This document shows positions 7,172 to 14,457 of a stretch of DNA of 40,037 nt, in pieces. The notes under the pieces are model-generated. The model did not search any database, was not told where the DNA came from, and saw nothing but the letters and a program-made list of their open reading frames with translations. Origin of the DNA: Dehalococcoidia bacterium (GTDB lineage Bacteria > Chloroflexota > Dehalococcoidia > UBA2979); contig JAQWLS010000006.1 of the NCBI GenBank assembly GCA_029247135.1, positions 1 through 40,037 of the forward strand, in the 5' to 3' direction. Position 1 is the first letter of the stretch, and every line of letters begins with the position of its first letter. The position numbers and the translations under genes were made by a program.

Positions 7172-8625
7172 ATATAGATATCTGAACGTTCAGGCCTGTT
7201 ATTCCCGGTTCGAATGGCTTCATTCCTGACAGCTTCTCCTACGGCTTCGAAGACGTGCTCATTGAAAACCGTTGGAATAATATAATCTTCGGTTAGTTGC
7301 TCGTCTGGAATCGTATCTGCGATTGCACGCGCCGCAACTATCTTCATTGACTCTGTAATTTCCTTAGCTCCTGCGTCCAGTGCTCCTCTTAATAATCCGG
7401 GGAAGCACAGGACGTTATTGATCTGATTAGGGAAGTCACTCCGGCCTGTACCAATAACTCGAGCCATCCCATGGATTTCATCAGGCATAATCTCAGGTAC
7501 TGGATTTGCTAGAGCAAATACTATTGGATCTTCTCCCATTTGAGCGATCCAGTCGGCCTCAACTAAACCTGGTCCCGACAGACCGAGGAATACGTCAGCA
7601 CCAACCAACGCGTCGGATAAGTCTCCTTGGAATCCTTCTTTATTGGTGTTGTCTGCGAACCATTCCTTTTCCGGGTTCATATTTTCACCCCGACCTTTAT
7701 ACACAGCACCTGAGCGATCGAATCCTATAACGTCTTTAACACCGTATTCCATCATAATTTTTGAGCAGGCTACGCCTGAGGCACCAACTCCGAGAACCCG
7801 AAGTTTAATGTCTTCGGGTCTTTTGTTAACTAATTTAAGAGCGTTCATTAAGCCGGCGAGCACCACCACGGCGGTGCCATGTTGGTCGTCGTGGAAGACT
7901 GGGATATCCAACTCGTTACGTAGTCTTTCTTCAATGACAAAGCAGCGAGGAGCGGATATGTCTTCCAGGAGGATCCCTCCAAAACCTGGGGCTATCGCCT
8001 TCACGACTTGGATTATTTCTTCGGTATCAGTTGTGTCCAGACAAATTGGCCATGCGTCAATGTCAGCAAATGACTTGAACAACATGCATTTCCCTTCCAT
8101 CACGGGCATTGAGGCTTCTGGTCCAATGTCTCCAAGGCCTAGCACAGCGGTGCCATCCGTCACGACGGCAATAGTGTTTGACTTGATTGTGAGAGACCAA
8201 GCGGCTGCAGGATCTTCTGCTATTGCCATGCAGACCCGAGCTACCCCTGGGGTATATACGTGGGCTAGCTCCGCATTTGTTCGGATATGCACCTTGTTGT
8301 GGATGCCAATTTTACCTTTTTGGTGAAGTTGAAAAGTCCGATCGGAGGCCAATATTAATTCGCAACCGTCCACGGCTTCAGCTGCCCGCACGATGCTAGC
8401 GGCTTGGTCATTTCCATCACAGAGTATTAAAAAATCTCGAACGATAAAATCTGATCCAACCTCATGGATATCGATATCTAGAATATCGGCACCATTCTCT
8501 CCTAGAACAGTGGCCACACGTCCATGCATCCCACGCTCGTTGTTCATGCGCAGTCTTATCATGAGTTGATAGCCCGCACCAGGATTAGTAGTTTCAGTAT
8601 TTGGGTTGGTGTCTCCGTTAGTCAT
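7165..8625 (-). CDS. NAD(P)-dependent malic enzyme with N-terminal ACT domain
   Basis: 486 residues. Residues about 20-95 form an ACT regulatory domain (RLRMNNERGMHGRVATVLGE...). The malic enzyme N-terminal domain follows with NAELAHVYTPGVARVC (Tyr124), TDGTAVLGLGDIGPEA and the catalytic-lysine region EGKCMLFKSFADIDAWP (Lys179/Lys184), metal-ligand region LEDISAPRCF and FHDDQHGTA. The NAD-binding domain has LGVGASGVACSK. It should decarboxylate malate to pyruvate and CO2 with reduction of NAD(P). ACT-malic enzymes occur in several bacterial phyla; the amino-acid effector, if any, is unknown. ATG at 8625. It converges on the molybdoprotein gene. Confidence 0.93.
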   Translation of the reverse strand: MTNGDTNPNTETTNPGAGYQLMIRLRMNNERGMHGRVATVLGENGADILDIDIHEVGSDFIVRDFLILCDGNDQAASIVRAAEAVDGCELILASDRTFQLHQKGKIGIHNKVHIRTNAELAHVYTPGVARVCMAIAEDPAAAWSLTIKSNTIAVVTDGTAVLGLGDIGPEASMPVMEGKCMLFKSFADIDAWPICLDTTDTEEIIQVVKAIAPGFGGILLEDISAPRCFVIEERLRNELDIPVFHDDQHGTAVVVLAGLMNALKLVNKRPEDIKLRVLGVGASGVACSKIMMEYGVKDVIGFDRSGAVYKGRGENMNPEKEWFADNTNKEGFQGDLSDALVGADVFLGLSGPGLVEADWIAQMGEDPIVFALANPVPEIMPDEIHGMARVIGTGRSDFPNQINNVLCFPGLLRGALDAGAKEITESMKIVAARAIADTIPDEQLTEDYIIPTVFNEHVFEAVGEAVRNEAIRTGNNRPERSDIYIQ

Positions 8626-8742
8626 GGAAGGCTCCGTTCATGATTTCAAACTTAAAACTGCTACCTGTGCCAAGATTTCTCAAGGCTTCTCAGGAGTTAC
8701 TCAGCACTATATCGCAGCTTGATGATACATGGTGAGGACGCG

Positions 8743-8770
8743 GTGCACATTATCGTATATTTCATATAAT
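8743..8770 (+). promoter_or_regulatory. Candidate promoter for tRNA-Glu(UUC)
   Basis: A consensus -10 box TATAAT (8765-8770) is preceded by GTGCAC (8743-8748), a partial match to TTGACA, at a 16-base spacing. A start point near 8777 would give a leader of about 20 bases before the tRNA. The rest of the gap from 8626 to 8797 shows nothing else I can name. Confidence 0.4.
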
Positions 8771-8797
8771 GTTTCTTGCTGATAATCTTATGGATAT

Positions 8798-8872
8798 GGC
8801 CCCATCGTCTAACGGTTAGGACGCGAGGTTTTCAACCTCGAAATCGGAGTTCGATTCTCCGTGGGGTCACCA
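8798..8872 (+). tRNA. tRNA-Glu (anticodon UUC)
   Basis: The acceptor stem GGCCCCA (8798-8804) pairs with TGGGGTC (8862-8868), followed by discriminator A and an encoded CCA (8870-8872). The anticodon stem is CGAGG/CCTCG with loop TTTTCAA, so the anticodon is TTC (Glu). The T arm contains GTTCGATTC. A weak hairpin (8906-8931, CTCTGTCC/GGACAGGG) follows downstream without a T-run. Confidence 0.95.
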
Positions 8873-8968
8873 ATAAAGCCGCAATCTCTGGGAGAAATGG
8901 TTACACTCTGTCCGAAATGGAAAGGACAGGGTATAGACTGGTAACAAGTAACAATCATTGCTCAAATT

Positions 8969-8982
8969 GCCACAGGAGTGGC
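8969..8982 (-). terminator. Possible terminator of the metalloprotease lipoprotein gene
   Basis: GCCAC/GTGGC pairs around a 4-base loop just after the stop of the minus-strand gene that ends at 8993. On the minus strand the stem is followed by AATTTG, a poor T-run. This is weak evidence. Confidence 0.3.
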
Positions 8983-8992
8983 CACCTGCTAA

Positions 8993-9922
8993 CTAATTGT
9001 TTGCTGTGACGGGATACATAGCAAAATTTTGTGCATCAAAATACTTAAGTCGGTGAGGAATTGCTTCTAATATTTTGCGTTGATCGGACTTTGAAATCCT
9101 GTCTAGACGATACCGCAATGCAAACCACGGTAAGAAACTCTCGGCAATATCTTCCCTTTCAGGGTGCTGTTTGGCGTAGGCAGAAATAAATCCTTCATCT
9201 GACTCCTGAGCGATTAACCATCCTGGCGTCTTTCCGTGATCCAGTAATGGCTCAGGCCAGTTAAGTGAGGTATGGGCTGCCTCATGTATGAATACTTCTT
9301 CGAGAAGGTTGCGCGACGCATATTCTTTACCCTGTTCGACATGTATGAGGATGTTCTCGTTGCCACCACCAAACGGATGTTTGCCATCATGAATCCAAAG
9401 AGTTTTAACCCCTTTTCTCAATACCTTCGGCAACTGTCCCACCTGCCATGCATAGTCAAACGCTATCTTGCGTGCAATGTCCAAATCTTCAAACTCTGAA
9501 TTTACTTGTACTTCAATGGTTAATTTGTCTGAGTACTGAGCAATGAACAAGTGAGGGGTATCTTGAATCCAGTCGTTTTGCCTTCTGTCGTACATTTGTC
9601 GTGATTCTTTCCCAGAGTAGGCAATTCCTAGAAACGTTGATGGATCCTCTGAATTAATCACATCTGAAAAAGGATCCCAGACCGTTCCCTGATAAGGATA
9701 TGCATCAACCTTGCTGCTGGTGGTCTTGGTCGCGGTCGGCCTGCTGACCTGGGTGACTGCGACTGGTGTGCTGCTCGTTGGAGTGGGAGTACTTGTTTGC
9801 GTAACTTCTTTCAGAGACGCATTTTCAGCTTCAAGCGCGGCTAGTCGTGCTTCCAAATCTGAGGTGTCAGAGCACCCAAAAACTAATACGAGCGGGATCA
9901 ATAAGAGAAGTAATCGTTTCAC
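8993..9922 (-). CDS. Lipoprotein with HExxH metalloprotease motif
   Basis: 309 residues. The signal peptide with two basic residues and a Leu-rich core ends in a lipobox VFGC (Cys17). A short heptad-like coiled coil follows (about 19-40, LEARLAALEAENASLKE), then a Thr/Ser/Pro linker (41-70). The globular part contains FIHEAAHTSLNW with HEAAH at 213-217, a zinc-binding HExxH, and downstream ESDEGFISAYAKQHPEREDIAESF, where Glu257 or Glu261 could be the third ligand as in gluzincins. It is likely a membrane-anchored extracytoplasmic peptidase; I cannot assign a named family, and substrates are unknown. ATG at 9922. Confidence 0.75.
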   Translation of the reverse strand: MKRLLLLLIPLVLVFGCSDTSDLEARLAALEAENASLKEVTQTSTPTPTSSTPVAVTQVSRPTATKTTSSKVDAYPYQGTVWDPFSDVINSEDPSTFLGIAYSGKESRQMYDRRQNDWIQDTPHLFIAQYSDKLTIEVQVNSEFEDLDIARKIAFDYAWQVGQLPKVLRKGVKTLWIHDGKHPFGGGNENILIHVEQGKEYASRNLLEEVFIHEAAHTSLNWPEPLLDHGKTPGWLIAQESDEGFISAYAKQHPEREDIAESFLPWFALRYRLDRISKSDQRKILEAIPHRLKYFDAQNFAMYPVTANN

Positions 9923-9957
9923 GTGTTAAATAGTAGGGGTACTAGGTCAGACGAGAA

Positions 9958-11859
9958 CTAGGTAAAAGTTCCTGTTGCTGCGGCTTCTCCGATGTCATCA
10001 ACGGTCATGTCTAAGATGTCTGAAAGTACCTCAAAGGTATGTTCACCCATAATTGGACCTGGACCACGTAAATAATTTCCTGATCGCGCCGAAAATTTCG
10101 TTGAATGTCCGTCATAAGGAGTTGGTCCCATCAGAGCGTGTTGATGAGTTTCGAAGAAGGCCCTATGAAGAATCTGCTCGTCAGAATAAAGTTCGCTAGT
10201 TCTTTGGACCACTGAGGCAGGAATTCCAGCAGTGATTAGCTGGGATTCTAATTCTCGTCCATCCTTGCCGAGACACCATTCAGTCAAATAATTGTTTATT
10301 TCTTCCTCATGGACAAGTCGATCGTCAACTGAAGCGAAGTTGTCTCCTCCGAATTTTGAGATTAACTCGGGGTTATCAACGAGATCGAGTAAAGCTCGCC
10401 ACTGTTTATCGGTTTCGCAGGAAATTGCTATATAGCGTTCCTTGCCATCTCCAGTAAGATATGTCTGGTTTGGGCATGCATATAGAGAAGAGTTTCCCTG
10501 GCTTGTGGTGAGATGTTTATTGGTCATGTAGTCCAACAGTAGAGGTCCGATAAATTGCATTCCAGCTTCGATTTGTGAAAGGTCTATGAATTGCCCTTTT
10601 CCAGAGGCCCGCCGTTCCAATATTGCCGACGCTAGGGCCGATACTCCAAAGCGCGGCGTGATGAAATCTGTGTAGGCACCCCAAGTACCGGCCGGTGCTC
10701 TGTCGACCCATCCGGTAAGGCCATGTAGGCCGGCTATAGCACTTCCTTGTTGGCCGAATCCACCGAAAGAGGCATGTGGTCCGGTTTGTCCCCGTAACGT
10801 GGTGCTGTACCAAATTAAATCAGGTCGAGACTTTAGAATTTCCTTTGGATCAAATCCTAATCGCTTCATGGTGCCCGTGGTGAACGAGTCAACAACTACA
10901 TCAGCCCAATCAATGAGCTGACTAGCAATTTTTTTGCCCCAATCTGTTCTCAGATTCAACTGTATCCCATATTTGGAGGTATTAAAGTTCGCAAAGAATT
11001 GACCTCTATCCAATCCAAGGATTCCGTCTTTTGCTGGGCGTCCCATGCGCAGCACATCAGGGATTGTTGCGCTCTCAATATGCACAACTGTTGCGCCGTG
11101 ATCGGCGAGTGCTTTTGCGGAGATAGGACCAACTCCCACCCAAGAAAAATCCGCAACTTTGAGTCCAGCAAATGCCTGACCTAGGCGATCTTCTTGAGGC
11201 TCCAAAGACGAGGGAGCTGGGATACTGCGAACAGGTAGCCCGTCTGAGAAAACAATCGGTTCACGTAGCAAATTGTTTGAAGCACCAAGCTCAGGGGCTG
11301 ATTCGGAAAGCAGAGCCGGTGTGCGACTGAACCGTATCGGCGTGTTTGGATGCATACGGTCGCCAACTTGTTTCCAAAAGCCACGAGATCTCAACTGAGG
11401 ATCTCGATCGACCAGGTCAGCGATGCTGTTTACGGGGGCGACCTGTGCATCATTCGTGACTGCCCGGTCAAAAATCTCCGCTTTGCTTCGCCGACCGAAC
11501 GCCCGGTGAACCATCTCTGTTGCTGCGGTAATGAGCTCTGCAGTAGCATCGTCGACATCAGGACCGATTTTATCTGCTAGGTTTGTGAAATCGACCCCTT
11601 CGAGGATTTCAGGAAAATCCCCATCACTCTCTGCGAGCGCTGCTGCCATGCGGAGTACACGGGCTCCGAAACGTCCCCCACGGAGCGAGGCAAGAACATA
11701 TCCATCAGCGGTCGCGACGGTATTAAGTCCCGTTAGATCTAATTTTCCAATTTTCGGATGTGGATCATTTCGATCATCTCCTGTCAGAGGAGGTTCACAC
11801 CTTTCCATTGGCCAGAACCCGGTAGCGTGCATGAGAGTCCAGAGCATGACCGTTTGCAT
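9958..11859 (-). CDS. Tandem CaiB/BaiF CoA transferase, second part (after frameshift)
   Basis: This 633-residue frame holds the end of a first family III CoA transferase domain and a complete second one (from about residue 230, LGQAFAGLKVADFSWVGVG). The second domain has the expected catalytic Asp398 in GAYTDFITPRFG. The true N-terminus is the gene part at 11784-12473. Reading this frame upstream of the ATG at 11859 gives GQHLDVS directly before MQTVM, the conserved GQxxDVS motif of the family, so the ATG is not a real start. With one extra G near 11880 the two parts form a single protein of about 838 residues. Family III enzymes move CoA between carboxylic acids through an aspartyl anhydride. 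The substrate is unknown. Confidence 0.85.
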   Translation of the reverse strand: MQTVMLWTLMHATGFWPMERCEPPLTGDDRNDPHPKIGKLDLTGLNTVATADGYVLASLRGGRFGARVLRMAAALAESDGDFPEILEGVDFTNLADKIGPDVDDATAELITAATEMVHRAFGRRSKAEIFDRAVTNDAQVAPVNSIADLVDRDPQLRSRGFWKQVGDRMHPNTPIRFSRTPALLSESAPELGASNNLLREPIVFSDGLPVRSIPAPSSLEPQEDRLGQAFAGLKVADFSWVGVGPISAKALADHGATVVHIESATIPDVLRMGRPAKDGILGLDRGQFFANFNTSKYGIQLNLRTDWGKKIASQLIDWADVVVDSFTTGTMKRLGFDPKEILKSRPDLIWYSTTLRGQTGPHASFGGFGQQGSAIAGLHGLTGWVDRAPAGTWGAYTDFITPRFGVSALASAILERRASGKGQFIDLSQIEAGMQFIGPLLLDYMTNKHLTTSQGNSSLYACPNQTYLTGDGKERYIAISCETDKQWRALLDLVDNPELISKFGGDNFASVDDRLVHEEEINNYLTEWCLGKDGRELESQLITAGIPASVVQRTSELYSDEQILHRAFFETHQHALMGPTPYDGHSTKFSARSGNYLRGPGPIMGEHTFEVLSDILDMTVDDIGEAAATGTFT

Positions 11860-12473
11860 TGATACGTCGAGATGTTGTCCTTGCCGCTTAGTGCACGTTC
11901 GTTTAAGGCAATTATGGCATCTGCAGCTGCTTGTCCCCCTGCATGAAAAGATGCCTGAGGGTACCCAATCGCTAAAGGTGGTCTGTCCCCATCACCTTGA
12001 AGAGTGGTAAGACCGGCGGCAGCTTCGATCGTAAAGTCTGTCGCTGGCCAATTAGCTTTTGGGCCAGTTTGACCAAATGGAGATATTGAAATGTAAACCA
12101 GTCGTTGGTTTATAGCTGATAGATCCTCATATCCAAGCTTTTTGTTATCCATGTATCCGAGGCTTGAGCTTTCAATAAAGATATCTGCATTTGCAATCAG
12201 ATCACGTAGGTCAGATTGACCTTGATCGGTTTCTAGATCAGCCACAACTGATTGCTTACCAGCACCTACATGAGCCCAATAGAGTGATTCACCTGTATTG
12301 TCATCCGCTGGCTTCATGTGTCTGGAATTAACGCCGTTTGGTGGTTCGATTTTTATTACACAAGCCCCAAGATCAGCGAGTAATCGTCCACACATCTCAC
12401 CTTTGGAATCACTGGCGTCAATTACCAACGTACCTGTAAGCGGGCCAATTCCCGTTGTCTCTGATTTTGACAT
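11784..12473 (-). CDS. Tandem CaiB/BaiF CoA transferase, N-terminal part (before frameshift)
   Basis: The start is an ATG with GGAGGA 8 bases upstream. Residues 10-200 are a clear CaiB-type N-terminal domain: GTLVIDASDSKGEMCGRLLADLGA, VIKIEPP, LVYISISPFGQTGP. The last residues after SGK (about position 198) are out-of-frame translation. At minus-strand position about 11880 the frame should change to continue as GQHLDVSMQTV in the following part. At the place of the catalytic Asp (usual pattern PxxVGxPxxD) this domain has PLAIGYPQAS, with Ser175 instead, so the first domain is probably inactive. Whether the split reflects sequence error or true decay cannot be decided here. Confidence 0.8.
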   Translation of the reverse strand: MSKSETTGIGPLTGTLVIDASDSKGEMCGRLLADLGACVIKIEPPNGVNSRHMKPADDNTGESLYWAHVGAGKQSVVADLETDQGQSDLRDLIANADIFIESSSLGYMDNKKLGYEDLSAINQRLVYISISPFGQTGPKANWPATDFTIEAAAGLTTLQGDGDRPPLAIGYPQASFHAGGQAAADAIIALNERALSGKDNISTYQCKRSCSGLSCTLPGSGQWKGVNLL

Positions 12474-12583
12474 GTGTGATCCTCCAACAATTGTCGCTGC
12501 TAAATCATAAAGGCAAATAAGTTATTTAGGAGATGACACCTGAAATAAGTTTAGTTTTAGGATCTGATCATAATTTCTTGAAA

Positions 12584-13242
12584 TCATGAAACGTCTCCCT
12601 GTTTGAAGTAGGTGATTCGACTTGTGGATCTGACAGGTGGATTCTTGATCAACTCGCCGAACCTTTTCATTCGAGAATTTCCTCGAATATCTTGTTCATT
12701 GAACTGCGATAAGTCCTCCAAGCTCTGTCCAAAATGCGATACTCTGAGGGCTTCCGATATTGATAACCCTTGAACGGTCTGACTGAATACCCAATGTATG
12801 TTTGATGTCGATTCTTCGCGCCACTCGGACAGAAGATCTAGAAGTTCAGGTAACGCTCCCGACTGAGGGGTGATGAAATCACGCTTCACGTATTTTGGAA
12901 CAAAACTTGCCGGCCAATCTTTGAAGTTTAAAATTTCTGATATTGAGTGATTCGTATGGTCGCACAGGCTGCTTATTCGGTCTAAGGCACTGTAGCGAGA
13001 GCCGTCTTGCAGGATAGCGTCATGAAAATCTTCAATCTCGCTAGGGTGCGGAACCCCCCTACAGTGCCGATAACCATGAGACTGCGATTAATCGGATCCG
13101 AAGGCGCTAGGGTGACTGTAATATTTCCAGGATGATTGGTATTTCTTAAAGATGTCTCGCTAGCATCCGTCACACTATACAGATTGCCATTCTTTGGAGT
13201 TCTCCAAGTATTAATAAAGTATTTCATGGAATCACTACCCAT
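12584..13242 (-). pseudogene. Duplicated alpha/beta-barrel-like hypothetical gene, frameshifted
   Basis: The ATG at 13242 opens a frame (MGSDSMKYFINTWRTPKNGN...) that runs to LMVIGTVGG. At a run of six C on the plus strand (13054-13059) the sense continues in another frame: VPHPSEIEDFHDAILQDG..., open without a stop through VPKYVKRDFITPQSGALPE to the stop at 12584. Adding one G restores about 219 residues. The two halves resemble each other (YFINTWRTPKNGNL...ILNF and YVKRDFITPQSGAL...ITYF), suggesting two fused ferredoxin-like/dimeric alpha-beta-barrel domains. I do not recognise the family. The GTG at 12889 is an internal codon of this frame. The gene may be intact if the homopolymer is miscalled. 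Confidence 0.6.
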
Positions 13243-13409
13243 TTCATATTCATGCGTTCGTCCTGAGTTTATCGGCTCGTGTCAAGATATTCGGCAGTCA
13301 AAGTGTTTGAATCGGCATGAGCCCGTGGAGATGAGATCTGACTCGACTATAGAAATTAATTCTCTTGTTATAGTTGGACTGAATTAAAGCGAAAAATTAA
13401 GGATTGAAT

Positions 13410-14420
13410 ATGCTTGAGCGAGACGAATGGCTGCAGCCATTTTCTGAGCCGGTAATTGAGCCGGACCTTGCAATCATCGACCCTCATCACCATTTGTGGG
13501 ATCGACTCGGAGGCACAAGATATTTTTTGGATGAACTGTTGTTGGACACAACGGGACACAACGTGCGCCAAACAGTCTTCGTTGAATGTAATTCGATGTA
13601 TCGTGCCGAAGCGGCTGATCCATTGAAATGTGTAGGAGAGACAGAATTTGTTCGTGGTATTGCCGCCCAAAGTAACCACGGACAGTATGGTGACATGCGG
13701 GTAGCTACTGGGATAGTGGGTGCCGCAGATTTATTACTCGGAGTCGAAGTGCAACAAGTACTTGAGGCACATCTTGCTGCTAGCCCTGAAACATTTAGAG
13801 GTATTCGGTATAAAACTGCATGGGCCGACGAAACTGTGGGTTTGATTCCAGGAGGTGCCAAACAGGAGGGCCTCATGAATACTCGCGAATTTGCGGAAGG
13901 GTTTGCGATGCTCGGCCGCTATGACATGAGCTTCGATGCGTGGTTGCTCCACCCACAATTAGAGGAACTCGCCGCACTCGCAGGAAAATTTCCGGACACA
14001 ACAATTATTCTCAATCACCTAGGCGGCCCGATAGGTATGGGACGATACTCGGAGAATCGAGCAGACGTGTTTGATGAATGGGCTCGTGGACTCGCGTCTG
14101 TTGCAAGCCATGAAAATGTGGTGCTTAAGGTTGGTGGTATTCAAATGCCTGTCAACGGCTTCGGTTGGCATGAGAAAGATGCTCCTCCCACGTCAGATGA
14201 TTTACTTGATGCCAACAGTGATTGGTATTTAGCGGCTATTGAGCTATTTGGGCCAGATCGATGTATGTTTGAAAGTAATTTTCCGGTTGAGCGCCAATCC
14301 TGCTCTTACACGGCACTTTGGAATCAATTCAAGAAATTATCTGGAAGCTTTAGCTCTACCGAACGAGCGGCGATGATGCACGATACTGCTATGCGGATTT
14401 ACAGACTTGATGCGGTGTAG
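13410..14420 (+). CDS. Amidohydrolase-family (COG3618-type) metal-dependent hydrolase
   Basis: 336 residues; ATG at 13410 has AGGA 6 bases upstream, so I prefer it to the TTG at 13404. The beta-1 metal motif is IDPHHHLW (His26 and His28). Later landmarks are LHPQ (His181), NHLGGP (His203) and CMFESNFPVER near the end, the pattern of TIM-barrel amidohydrolase 2 enzymes such as L-fuconolactonase and 2-pyrone-4,6-dicarboxylate lactonase. The last motif has Glu-Ser-Asn where related enzymes often have Gly-Ser-Asp/Asn. A lactone or aromatic-acid-derived substrate is likely but not shown. The carboxylesterase gene starts 27 bases downstream, suggesting one catabolic transcript. Confidence 0.82.
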   Translation: MLERDEWLQPFSEPVIEPDLAIIDPHHHLWDRLGGTRYFLDELLLDTTGHNVRQTVFVECNSMYRAEAADPLKCVGETEFVRGIAAQSNHGQYGDMRVATGIVGAADLLLGVEVQQVLEAHLAASPETFRGIRYKTAWADETVGLIPGGAKQEGLMNTREFAEGFAMLGRYDMSFDAWLLHPQLEELAALAGKFPDTTIILNHLGGPIGMGRYSENRADVFDEWARGLASVASHENVVLKVGGIQMPVNGFGWHEKDAPPTSDDLLDANSDWYLAAIELFGPDRCMFESNFPVERQSCSYTALWNQFKKLSGSFSSTERAAMMHDTAMRIYRLDAV

Positions 14421-14427
14421 CGTAAGG

Positions 14428-14457
14428 ATGGCAAGAGATGGCAACAGATGGCAACAG
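14428..14457 (+). repeat. 10-base tandem repeat at a start codon
   Basis: Three near-identical 10-base units (ATGGCAAGAG, ATGGCAACAG, ATGGCAACAG) directly precede and include the start of the carboxylesterase. Each carries an ATG, in three different frames (14428, 14438, 14448). Only the last is in frame with the gene. Confidence 0.7.

Noticed and set aside
7643-8326. Plus-strand open frame of 227 codons
   Set aside because: It is antisense to the malic enzyme gene, in a frame mirrored by codon bias, with low-complexity Ser/Thr content.
8776-9009. Plus-strand open frame of 77 codons
   Set aside because: It runs through the complete tRNA-Glu(UUC) gene and has no protein-like features.
11531-12010. 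Plus-strand open frame of 159 codons
   Set aside because: It is antisense to the tandem CaiB gene across the frameshift and shows no domain; it is long by chance.
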